The translations under genes and the position numbers were made by a program. A stretch of 64,000 bases of DNA, taken from NCBI GenBank assembly GCA_018242205.1, contig JAFECJ010000011.1:1-64000 (forward strand), given 5' to 3'. Positions 57,441 to 64,000 of the stretch are shown one piece after another. Each line of letters starts with the position of its first letter. Position 1 is the first letter of the stretch. The notes under the pieces are model-generated. The model had not been told where the DNA came from. It did no database searches and saw nothing but the letters and a program-made list of their open reading frames with translations. Source of the stretch: Pseudomonadota bacterium. Its GTDB lineage: Bacteria; Pseudomonadota; Alphaproteobacteria; Rhizobiales; Xanthobacteraceae.

Positions 57441-57551
57441 CGTCTTTATTCTTTCGTCCTCGATCGCAACAAATGCGGCGCGACCATAAAGCATAAGGTC
57501 ACGGCGTGGGAGCGCCGCCCCGCGGAAAAATCGCAGAAGGAAACCACTTCG

Positions 57552-58826
57552 TTACCGTCGCACGCCGTTCTTCGGTTTGGCGGGTTCGGCCGGTCTGGCG
57601 ACTTCGGCAGGCTTGGTCTCCGCCGGCTTCGGCGTCTCGGCCGGCGTCGCCGCGCCGCGCTCCATGGCACGGAGCTTGGCAACGTTCTTCTGGTGCTCGG
57701 CATAGGTATCCGAGAAAACGTGGCCGCCGGTGCCGTCGGCGACGAAATAGAGCTCCTTCGTCCGTGCCGGATTGGCCGCGGCCTCAAGGGAGGCGCGACC
57801 CGGATTGGCGATCGGGCCCGGCGGCAGGCCTTCGATCGTGTAGGTGTTGTACGGCGTCGGCTGTTCGATCTCGCTCTTCATGATCGGCCGGCCGAGTGCG
57901 CCCTTGCCGCCAGTCAGGCCGTAGATGATGGTCGGATCGGATTGCAACTTCATCTTCGCCTTGAGGCGGTTGACGAAGACGGCGGCAACGCGCGTGCGCT
58001 CGTCGTCGCGGCCGGTTTCCTTTTCGACGATCGAGGCCAAGGTGACGAGTTGCTCCGGCGTCTGGATCTGGCTCGGCAGATCCGGCGAGCGCCGCGCCCA
58101 GACTTCCTGCAGCACGCGCTTCTGCGCCTGCTCCATGCGCTGCACGATCTGTTCGCGCGACATGCCGCGCGTGAACTTGTAGGTCTCGGGCAACAGCGAA
58201 CCTTCGCGCGGAATTTCCTTGATCGGACCGGACAGCGCGTTGGTCTCGAGCAAGCGCTGTACGATCTGCTCGGAGGTCAGCCCCTCTGGCACGGTGAAGG
58301 CGTGCTGCACCACCTTGCCTTCGCTCATCGTCTCGACGACGTCGGAGAGGCTCGCCTGCTTGGCGAACTTGTACTCGCCATGCTTCAGCGTCAGCCCGCG
58401 CGCCTTCAGCACCATGACGCCGCCGACAAAGACATAAGGCTGATCGATCACGCCCTCGCGCTGCAACAGGTCGGAGATGTCCCTGACGCCGTAGCCCGAC
58501 GGGATGTTGACGATCTTGTCTTCGGTGAGCGGTCCGGGCGCGTCGAACTTTTGTTTGCCGATAAACAGGCCGCCGCCGAGCGCCACCGAAATGACGACGA
58601 GCAGCGTGAAGATGGCATTACCGAACACCACCATCGGATGGCGGGCGCGAGCCGAGGCACGGCGCGGCGCCGGTACTTTCTCCGGTTCCAGAGCGGCGCG
58701 CGGCGAGCGCGGCGGCTTGCCGATCGGCGGCGGCACGGCGGCGGCGCGCGCGAACGGCCCGCCTCGCGCTGGCGGCTCTGCCGGAGCGTCGCGTCCGTTC
58801 TGATCTGGTGGAAGGCCCGCAGTCAA
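57552..58826 (-). CDS. mltG: Endolytic murein transglycosylase MltG
   Basis: A 424-residue inner-membrane protein; the TTG at 58826 has only a weak ribosome site, and an ATG at residue 65 is a fallback. A Pro/Arg-rich cytoplasmic leader, one helix (FTLLVVISVALGGGLFIGKQ), a LysM-like region and the YceG domain follow. The catalytic Glu lies in LASIVEKETGRDDERTRVAA, and LKLQSDPTIIYGL-type sequence follows. It cleaves nascent glycan strands and sets their length. The tail is rich in Pro, Ala and Lys. Confidence 0.93.
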   Translation of the reverse strand: MTAGLPPDQNGRDAPAEPPARGGPFARAAAVPPPIGKPPRSPRAALEPEKVPAPRRASARARHPMVVFGNAIFTLLVVISVALGGGLFIGKQKFDAPGPLTEDKIVNIPSGYGVRDISDLLQREGVIDQPYVFVGGVMVLKARGLTLKHGEYKFAKQASLSDVVETMSEGKVVQHAFTVPEGLTSEQIVQRLLETNALSGPIKEIPREGSLLPETYKFTRGMSREQIVQRMEQAQKRVLQEVWARRSPDLPSQIQTPEQLVTLASIVEKETGRDDERTRVAAVFVNRLKAKMKLQSDPTIIYGLTGGKGALGRPIMKSEIEQPTPYNTYTIEGLPPGPIANPGRASLEAAANPARTKELYFVADGTGGHVFSDTYAEHQKNVAKLRAMERGAATPAETPKPAETKPAEVARPAEPAKPKNGVRR

Positions 58827-59044
58827 CGTCCGCTCTCGCTCGCTTTTCGATCGCCCCGAACGCTAACCCGCCGGGACAAAATTAACAGCAGATTGTTCAG
58901 GTTAGAAAGAAATGTGGCGAAAGCGCGGGACTTCTCCACGGCCCATATCAACGGCCATTTACGGCCGCAGCAGCGATCGAACGCGGCCGCAGTTCCCTGC
59001 CTGTACAGCCCGGTCCCCGTCTACCAGCGCGCCGGCGGCGCATC

Positions 59045-60310
59045 TCAGCCATTGTAACGGCTGAAGATCAGCGACGCATTGGTGCCGCCGAAGCCGAACG
59101 AATTCGACAGCGCGACATCGACATCTCGCTCGCGGGCTTTGTGCGGCACAAGATCGATCGGCGTTTCGACCGACGGATTATCGAGGTTGATGGTCGGCGG
59201 CACGATCTTGTCGCGGATCGCCAGGATCGAGAAGATCGCTTCGACCGCACCGGCGGCTCCGAGCAGATGGCCGATGCACGACTTGGTCGACGACATCGAA
59301 ACATGCCCGGCATCGTTGCCGATCAGGCGCTGCACGGCGCCGAGTTCGATCTCGTCGCCGAGCGGCGTCGAAGTGCCATGGGCGTTGATGTAGTCGATAT
59401 CGCCCGGGCCGATATTGGCGCGCTTGAGCGCCATCTTCATGCAGCGATAGGCGCCGTCGCCGTCCGGCGTCGGTGCGGTGATATGATAGGCGTCGCCCGA
59501 CAATCCGTAACCGACGAGCTCGGCATAGATCTTAGCGCCGCGCGCCTTGGCGTGTTCGAGTTCTTCCAGCACGACGCAGCCGGCGCCTTCGCCCATGACA
59601 AAGCCATCGCGCGCCTTGTCATAGGGACGCGAGGCGCGGGTCGGTTCGTCGTTGAACGCGGTCGACAGCGCCCTCAGCGCGGCGAAGCCGGCGAGCGACA
59701 TTCTGTTCACCGGCGATTCCGCGCCGCCTGCGACCATGACGTCGGCGTCGCCGAGCGCGATCATGCGCCCCGCATCGCCGATGGCATGCGCGCCGGTCGA
59801 ACAGGCGGTCACCACCGCCGAATTCGGGCCCTTCAGGCCGTGCTCGATCGAGACGAAGCCGGAAGCCAGATTGATGATGCGGCCGGGGATGAAGAACGGC
59901 GAGACCCGGCGCGGCCCCTTCTCGTGCAGGATGACAGCGGTCTCGGCGATGCCTTCGATGCCGCCGATGCCGGAGCCGATGAGGACGCCGGATGCGACCT
60001 TCTCGTCCTCGGTCTTCGGATGCCAACCGGCGTCATCGAGCGCCTGCTTGGCCGCGCACATCGCATGGACGATGAACGGATCGACCTTGCGTTGCTCCTT
60101 TGGCTCCATCCACTGGTCTGGATTATAGGTGCCGTTCGAGCCGTCGCCGCGCGGAATCATGCAGGCGATCTTGGCCGCGATGTCGGACACCTCGAAAGTA
60201 TCGACTTTCTTGGCGCCGCTTTCGCCCTTGATCAGCCGCGCCCACGTCGGCTCGACGCCGCAACCGAGCGGCGTAACCATTCCCATTCCGGTGACGACAA
60301 CTCGTCTCAT
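59045..60310 (-). CDS. fabF: 3-oxoacyl-[acyl-carrier-protein] synthase II
   Basis: ATG 60310, after GGAG, gives 421 residues. The catalytic Cys170 is in AVVTACSTGAHAIGDAGRM; the two His are in INAHGTSTPLGDEIELGAV and SCIGHLLGAAGAVEAIFSIL. FabF condenses malonyl-ACP with acyl-ACP in fatty-acid elongation. It lies 159 bases downstream of acpP on the same strand, as in E. coli. Confidence 0.97.
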   Translation of the reverse strand: MRRVVVTGMGMVTPLGCGVEPTWARLIKGESGAKKVDTFEVSDIAAKIACMIPRGDGSNGTYNPDQWMEPKEQRKVDPFIVHAMCAAKQALDDAGWHPKTEDEKVASGVLIGSGIGGIEGIAETAVILHEKGPRRVSPFFIPGRIINLASGFVSIEHGLKGPNSAVVTACSTGAHAIGDAGRMIALGDADVMVAGGAESPVNRMSLAGFAALRALSTAFNDEPTRASRPYDKARDGFVMGEGAGCVVLEELEHAKARGAKIYAELVGYGLSGDAYHITAPTPDGDGAYRCMKMALKRANIGPGDIDYINAHGTSTPLGDEIELGAVQRLIGNDAGHVSMSSTKSCIGHLLGAAGAVEAIFSILAIRDKIVPPTINLDNPSVETPIDLVPHKARERDVDVALSNSFGFGGTNASLIFSRYNG

Positions 60311-60469
60311 TCCCGGCTCCGCCCAATGTACGGAAGACATGCCGCCGCGCCGGCTTCGGCCGTCAATGACGGCCTCGGCCTCGCGCACCGCTGACCTATT
60401 TCATGGCCGAAGAAACGGCGATGCTCCATCAAGATGGAGAACGGCCGCGGCGCCTCGTCACGCAGCGTT

Positions 60470-60709
60470 TCAGCTCTTGGCGTTCTTTTCGAGGAACTTG
60501 ACCGCATCGCCGACGGTCAAAATCGTCTCGGCGGCATCGTCGGGAATTTCGCAGCCGAATTCTTCCTCGAAAGCCATGACGAGCTCGACCGTGTCGAGGC
60601 TGTCGGCGCCAAGATCATCGATAAAGCTTGCCCCTTCGGTCACCTTGTCGGGTTCAACACCCAGGTGCTCCACGACGATCTTCTTCACCCGCTCGGCAAC
60701 GTCACTCAT
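60470..60709 (-). CDS. acpP: Acyl carrier protein
   Basis: A 79-residue acidic four-helix protein from ATG 60709: [20 protein letters not shown], then [20 protein letters not shown]. Ser37 in the DSL motif carries 4'-phosphopantetheine. This is the housekeeping ACP for fatty-acid and lipid A synthesis. Confidence 0.98.
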   Translation of the reverse strand: MSDVAERVKKIVVEHLGVEPDKVTEGASFIDDLGADSLDTVELVMAFEEEFGCEIPDDAAETILTVGDAVKFLEKNAKS

Positions 60710-61012
60710 CGGTCCAACCTCGTGCTTTTTCAGATTAGGCTGCGCCCCGGTCGGTTCACAGCCATCGCGCTTCGGCCTCGTCGTGGTGACAGTGGCGTGA
60801 CGACTCGCATCACGGATACCTTCAAGCTTTCGCCTTTCAGATATCCGCCATCGGCCGCCCCAGCCGGGCCGAAATTCGGTTACCACACTTCAAATGCGTT
60901 GACTAGCAGCCCCAGTCTAGCCGGTAGAGGGCTGAAAAGCCACGCGATTTCACCTCGTATCAGCGTCAGAAAGCAGGCCTGCCGCCGCCCTTCGACGGCC
61001 GCCAGCCGCCCC
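60710..61012. other. acpP upstream region
   Basis: This 303-base gap between fabG and acpP (both leftward) should carry the acpP promoter and a long leader. I saw no coding frame. Short GCTAG repeats occur near 60902-60922. No reliable -10/-35 pair could be picked. Confidence 0.45.
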
Positions 61013-61750
61013 TTAGAACATGGCCATGCCGCCATTCACGTGAATGGTCTGCCCGGTCACGTAAGCCGCCTCATCGGAGGCCAGATAGACCGCCGCAGCC
61101 GCCACGTCCAGCGGCGTTCCAAGTTTCCCCGCAGGAACCTTGGACAGGATGGTCTCGCGCTGCTTGTCGTTGAGCTTGTCGGTCATGGCGCTAGTAATGA
61201 TGCCCGGCGCAATGCAGTTCGCGGTGACATTGCGCTTGGCGTATTCGGCGGCGACGGCCTTCATCATGCCGACCATGCCGGCCTTCGACGCGGTGTAGTT
61301 GCCCTGCCCGGGATTGCCGGTGAAGCCGACCACCGATGAAATGCCGATTACGCGGCCGAAGCGCCGGCGCATCATGCGCGACACCGCCGCGCGCGTCAGG
61401 CGGAAGGTCGCCGTCAGATTGACGGCGATCACCTTGTCCCAGTCCTCGTCCTTGAGCTGAACGAACAGGTTGTCCTTGGTGATGCCGGCATTGGCGACGA
61501 GGATGTCGAGCTTCTCCATCTTCTCTTCGGCCGCCGGCACCAGCGCTTCGACCTGCTCGGCATTCGACAGATCGCACGGCAACACGTGAACGCGGCTGCC
61601 CAGTTCGCCGGCCAGCTTGTCGAGCACCTCCTGGCGCGTTCCGGAGATGGCGACGGTCGCGCCCTGCGCATGCAGCGCGCGCGCAATCGCCTCGCCAATG
61701 GCGCCGGTCGCACCGGTCACCAGCGCATTCTTTCCGTTCAGGCTAAACAT
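61013..61750 (-). CDS. fabG: 3-oxoacyl-[acyl-carrier-protein] reductase
   Basis: A 245-residue SDR starting MFSLNGKNALVTGATGAIGE. It has TGATGAIG (cofactor), VANAGITKDN, catalytic Ser in GISSVVGFTG, and YTASKAG. It ends QTIHVNGGMAMF, the canonical FabG end. It reduces 3-ketoacyl-ACP with NADPH. Its ATG shares one base with the fabD stop (TGATG), so the two are translated together. Confidence 0.97.
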   Translation of the reverse strand: MFSLNGKNALVTGATGAIGEAIARALHAQGATVAISGTRQEVLDKLAGELGSRVHVLPCDLSNAEQVEALVPAAEEKMEKLDILVANAGITKDNLFVQLKDEDWDKVIAVNLTATFRLTRAAVSRMMRRRFGRVIGISSVVGFTGNPGQGNYTASKAGMVGMMKAVAAEYAKRNVTANCIAPGIITSAMTDKLNDKQRETILSKVPAGKLGTPLDVAAAAVYLASDEAAYVTGQTIHVNGGMAMF

Positions 61751-62697
61751 CAGCCATTTCTCCCGGCTTTAAAGGCAGCAACATCGTCCGGCGTCCCGAC
61801 GGACGTCGTGGTCGCACTGTCGGCGATGCGCTTGTTGAGACCGGCCAGCACCTTGCCGGCGCCGACTTCGTAGAACTGCGTCACGCCCTGCGCGGCCATA
61901 TAGGCAACGCATTCCCGCCACCGCACCGTGCCCGTCACCTGGGCGACCAGCGACTTGACGATGTCGGCGGGCTCGCTGAGCGCGCTCGCCGTGACATTGG
62001 CGACCACGGGCACCGCGGGCTTGTTGACCTGAACCTTTGACAGCGCATCCGCCATGACATCGGCCGCCGGCTGCATCAGCGCGCAATGGAAAGGCGCCGA
62101 CACCTGCAGCAGCATGGCGCGCTTGGCGCCCTTGCCCTTGGCGATCTCGATCGCGCGTTCGACCGCGGCTTTGTCGCCCGAGACGACCACCTGCCCGCCG
62201 CCATTGTCGTTTGCCGCCTGGCAGACCTGGCCCTGGGCCGCTTCTGCGGCAACCGCTGCTGCGGCATCAAACTCAAGACCGATCAACGCCGCCATCGCGC
62301 CGACCCCAGCGGGCACGGCCTTCTGCATCGCCTGTCCGCGCGTGCGTAACAGCCGCGCCGCGTCCGAGATCGAGAAGGTGCCGGCGGCGGCTAGCGCCGA
62401 ATATTCGCCGAGCGAATGGCCGGCGACGAATTTGGCGTCGCGCGCCAGATCGAGCCCGGCCTCCGATTGCAGCACGCGGAACGCGGCAAGCGATACTGCC
62501 ATGAGGGCCGGCTGCGCGTTCTCCGTCAGGGTGAGGGTTTCGATCGGGCCTTCGAAAATGGTGGCGGAAAGCTTGGCCGAGAGCGCCGCATCGACTTCGT
62601 CGAAAACGGCCTTGGCGACCGGGAAATTGTCGGCCAGCGCCTTGCCCATGCCGACCGTCTGGCTGCCCTGGCCAGGAAATACGAATGCGACCGTCAT
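61750..62697 (-). CDS. fabD: Malonyl-CoA:ACP transacylase
   Basis: ATG 62697 gives 315 residues, starting MTVAFVFPGQGSQTVGMGKA. The active-site Ser95 is in AGHSLGEYSALAA, and the second catalytic His is in QVSAPFHCALMQPA. FabD loads malonate on ACP. It is the first gene of fabD-fabG, 315 bases upstream of the acpP start region on the same strand. Confidence 0.97.
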   Translation of the reverse strand: MTVAFVFPGQGSQTVGMGKALADNFPVAKAVFDEVDAALSAKLSATIFEGPIETLTLTENAQPALMAVSLAAFRVLQSEAGLDLARDAKFVAGHSLGEYSALAAAGTFSISDAARLLRTRGQAMQKAVPAGVGAMAALIGLEFDAAAAVAAEAAQGQVCQAANDNGGGQVVVSGDKAAVERAIEIAKGKGAKRAMLLQVSAPFHCALMQPAADVMADALSKVQVNKPAVPVVANVTASALSEPADIVKSLVAQVTGTVRWRECVAYMAAQGVTQFYEVGAGKVLAGLNKRIADSATTTSVGTPDDVAAFKAGRNG

Positions 62698-62936
62698 CGC
62701 CCTGTTGCCGTCCTCAGGCTGTCTCGAGAAAAGGGTCATCCGCCGCCGACCCCCTGCCGGTGGCGAAGCCGGGGCCGAAAAACACGTCCCGTCGGGGGAT
62801 GTCAACCGGGCCGGTTCTACCCGGCCACGGCTGTAAACGCCCGGCAGCAGTAACCAACCAAAAAGACTCTGCGGCTAGTCTTCCGGGCTATCTTAGCCGC
62901 CGCCGACCCTAGGCCCCGGCGTCGCGGAGCCCTTTG

Positions 62937-63161
62937 ATGGTCGACCTGGTCACCGAAGACGACATCGAACGAGCGCGAAAAGACCCCGGTTTTCGCCAGG
63001 AATTGCTGGCAAAGAACCTGGAGCAACTGCTGGCCGCGCTCAACCTGATGCGCAGGAACAACGGCGATCGCGACCCGGCCAACGCCAAGCAGATCCGCGA
63101 GGGCGTCGATCTCGCCGTCCAACTGGCCGGCCGCCTGCAAAAGGGCCCGAACGTCGCCTGA
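62937..63161 (+). CDS. Small conserved-type hypothetical protein
   Basis: ATG 62937 opens 74 codons; a TTG lies one codon upstream. The protein MVDLVTEDDIERARKDPGFR continues with long helices (QELLAKNLEQLLAALNLMRR and EGVDLAVQLAGRLQKGPNVA) and has no membrane segment or Cys. The Asp/Glu/Arg-rich helices suggest a small soluble helical protein. No named family is recognised. It is divergent from fabD and upstream of the rpsF promoter. Confidence 0.72.
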   Translation: MVDLVTEDDIERARKDPGFRQELLAKNLEQLLAALNLMRRNNGDRDPANAKQIREGVDLAVQLAGRLQKGPNVA

Positions 63162-63189
63162 CCGCACGGCGGGGGCGGCGGCAGAAAAC

Positions 63190-63217
63190 TTGCCTTTTTG
63201 GCGAAAATCCCTATAAA
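63190..63217 (+). promoter_or_regulatory. Candidate sigma70-type promoter of the rpsF operon
   Basis: TTGCCT (63190-63195) and TATAAA (63212-63217) are separated by 16 bases in an AT-richer patch. Transcription would start near 63224, leaving a leader of about 190 bases before rpsF. Confidence 0.6.
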
Positions 63218-63340
63218 CCCGCGATCTTCCGTCGCTCCTGGTTGGGGACTGAACGGACGGCCGTTTTTCGTCTGATAATTCAGCCGCTTACGGTAGGGCC
63301 TAACAGCCCGGCGTCCCGTGTTTCCGCCTTCTGAGCAGTT

Positions 63341-63364
63341 TCGAGCCTTTCCCGAAGGGCTCGA
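63341..63364 (+). promoter_or_regulatory. Hairpin in the rpsF leader, candidate S6:S18 control element
   Basis: TCGAGCC (63341-63347) pairs with GGCTCGA (63358-63364), extended by three more pairs to a CCCG loop. A CCG-containing hairpin before rpsF is a known binding site for the S6:S18 complex in other bacteria. Equivalence here is a hypothesis. Confidence 0.4.
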
Positions 63365-63416
63365 AGGGCTAGGCGCCAGGGCAGCGGAGTTGGGCAAACC
63401 AAGGGAAAGGCATTCC

Positions 63417-63860
63417 ATGCCATTGTACGAACACGTCTATCTGGCGCGGCAGGATCTGAGCCCGCAGCAGGTCGAAGAGCTGACCGCCAAGCTGACCGGC
63501 GTCATCGCCGAAGGTGGCGGCAAGGTCACCAAAAGCGAGTACTGGGGGCTGAAGTCGCTCTCGTACCGCATCAACAAGAATCGCAAGGCGCACATGACGC
63601 TGCTCAACGTCGAGGCCCCGGGCCCGGTGTTGACCGAAGTCGAGCGTCAGGAGCGCATCAACGAAGACGTGCTGCGCTATCTCACCATCCGCGTCGAAGA
63701 GCTGGAAGAAGGCCCCTCGGCGATGATGCGCAAGTCGGATCGCGACGATCGTGGTGATCGCGGCGACCGTGGTGACCGTGGCTTCGGCGGTGGCCGTGGT
63801 GATCGCGAGCGCCGTCCGCGTCGCGACGATGACAACGCCGACGCGAGCGGGGAGGAATAA
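63417..63860 (+). CDS. rpsF: 30S ribosomal protein S6
   Basis: ATG 63417 after AGGGAAAGG gives 147 residues: [20 protein letters not shown] and the S6 core ([20 protein letters not shown]). The C-terminal 45 residues are an Arg/Asp/Gly-rich tail with repeated [10 protein letters not shown] and an acidic end, common in alphaproteobacterial S6. It binds S18 in the small subunit platform. rpsR starts four bases later. Confidence 0.98.
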   Translation: MPLYEHVYLARQDLSPQQVEELTAKLTGVIAEGGGKVTKSEYWGLKSLSYRINKNRKAHMTLLNVEAPGPVLTEVERQERINEDVLRYLTIRVEELEEGPSAMMRKSDRDDRGDRGDRGDRGFGGGRGDRERRPRRDDDNADASGEE

Positions 63861-63863
63861 ATC

Positions 63864-64000
63864 ATGGCTTTCGGTTCTTCGCAGGGTGGCGGCCAGCGCC
63901 GTCCGTTCTTCCGCCGTCGCAAGACCTGCCCGTTCTCGGGCGCCAATGCGCCGAAGATCGATTACAAGGACGTGAAGCTCCTGCAGCGTTACGTCTCCGA
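63864..64000 (+). CDS. rpsR: 30S ribosomal protein S18, 5' part
   Basis: ATG 63864 follows GGAGG and opens a frame that runs off the window after 45 codons. The sequence [20 protein letters not shown] continues [20 protein letters not shown], the S18 signature. It is co-transcribed with rpsF; rplI usually follows. Confidence 0.97.
   Translation, partial: MAFGSSQGGGQRRPFFRRRKTCPFSGANAPKIDYKDVKLLQRYVS

Overview
The window is a 64 kb piece of a high-GC chromosome from an alphaproteobacterium of the order Hyphomicrobiales (Rhizobiales), most likely a Bradyrhizobium/Xanthobacteraceae-type organism. This rests on gene order: lptF-lptG-lptD-surA-pdxA-rsmA facing fabD-fabG-acpP-fabF-mltG-yicC-gmk, then rpsF-rpsR, and purM-purN divergent from pgsA-perM-hdaA-ppk-ppx. 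It also rests on class II ribonucleotide reductase, a non-discriminating type AspRS and palindromic intergenic repeats of the kind seen in that group. Genus cannot be fixed from the sequence alone. No rRNA, tRNA, CRISPR array, prophage or intact transposase was seen.

Layout. 1-2.8 kb: 3' part of nrdJ, a small basic protein with a CTG start, and a strong terminator. 2.8-5.5 kb: accessory patch with a secreted Gly/Asn/Tyr-rich protein, a ParE-type toxin-antitoxin pair and a GT32 glycosyltransferase. 5.5-13 kb: mostly single genes (HlyIII, DUF2189, UBP zinc finger, small basic proteins, SDR, ClpS, a 2-hydroxyacid dehydrogenase, an EAL phosphodiesterase). 13-16.6 kb: pirin, metA with a structured leader, DUF2254. 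16.65-18.74 kb: a 2 kb islet bounded by a displaced 3' end of aspS and the intact aspS. 18.7-25.4 kb: aspS, a ThDP enzyme, rnd, pxpA, ltaE. 25.5-28.5 kb: a STAS-like protein and a proton-type P-ATPase behind an FNR/FixK-like box. 28.5-36.7 kb: polyphosphate genes, hdaA, an AI-2E family permease, pgsA, purMN. 36.8-42.4 kb: two DoxX proteins, a molybdopterin oxidoreductase, two TerC proteins, ndk. 42.5-47.8 kb: DinB-like, ABC-F, a lipoprotein, holC, pepA. 48.1-64 kb: envelope biogenesis, fatty-acid synthesis and the start of the rpsF operon.

How the genes work together. lptFG and lptD export LPS, the SurA-like protein probably helps fold outer-membrane proteins such as LptD, mltG terminates glycan strands, and fabD/fabG/acpP/fabF supply acyl chains for lipids and lipid A. 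ppk and ppx make and degrade polyphosphate. hdaA and holC act in replication.

The most unusual items are the aspS-flanked islet, the structured metA leader combined with a MetA carrying the acetyl-CoA-type Glu111, the FNR/FixK-like box before the STAS/P-ATPase pair, the GT32 enzyme with an unexplained membrane-spanning tail, and the small genes that are easily missed because of non-ATG starts or short length.
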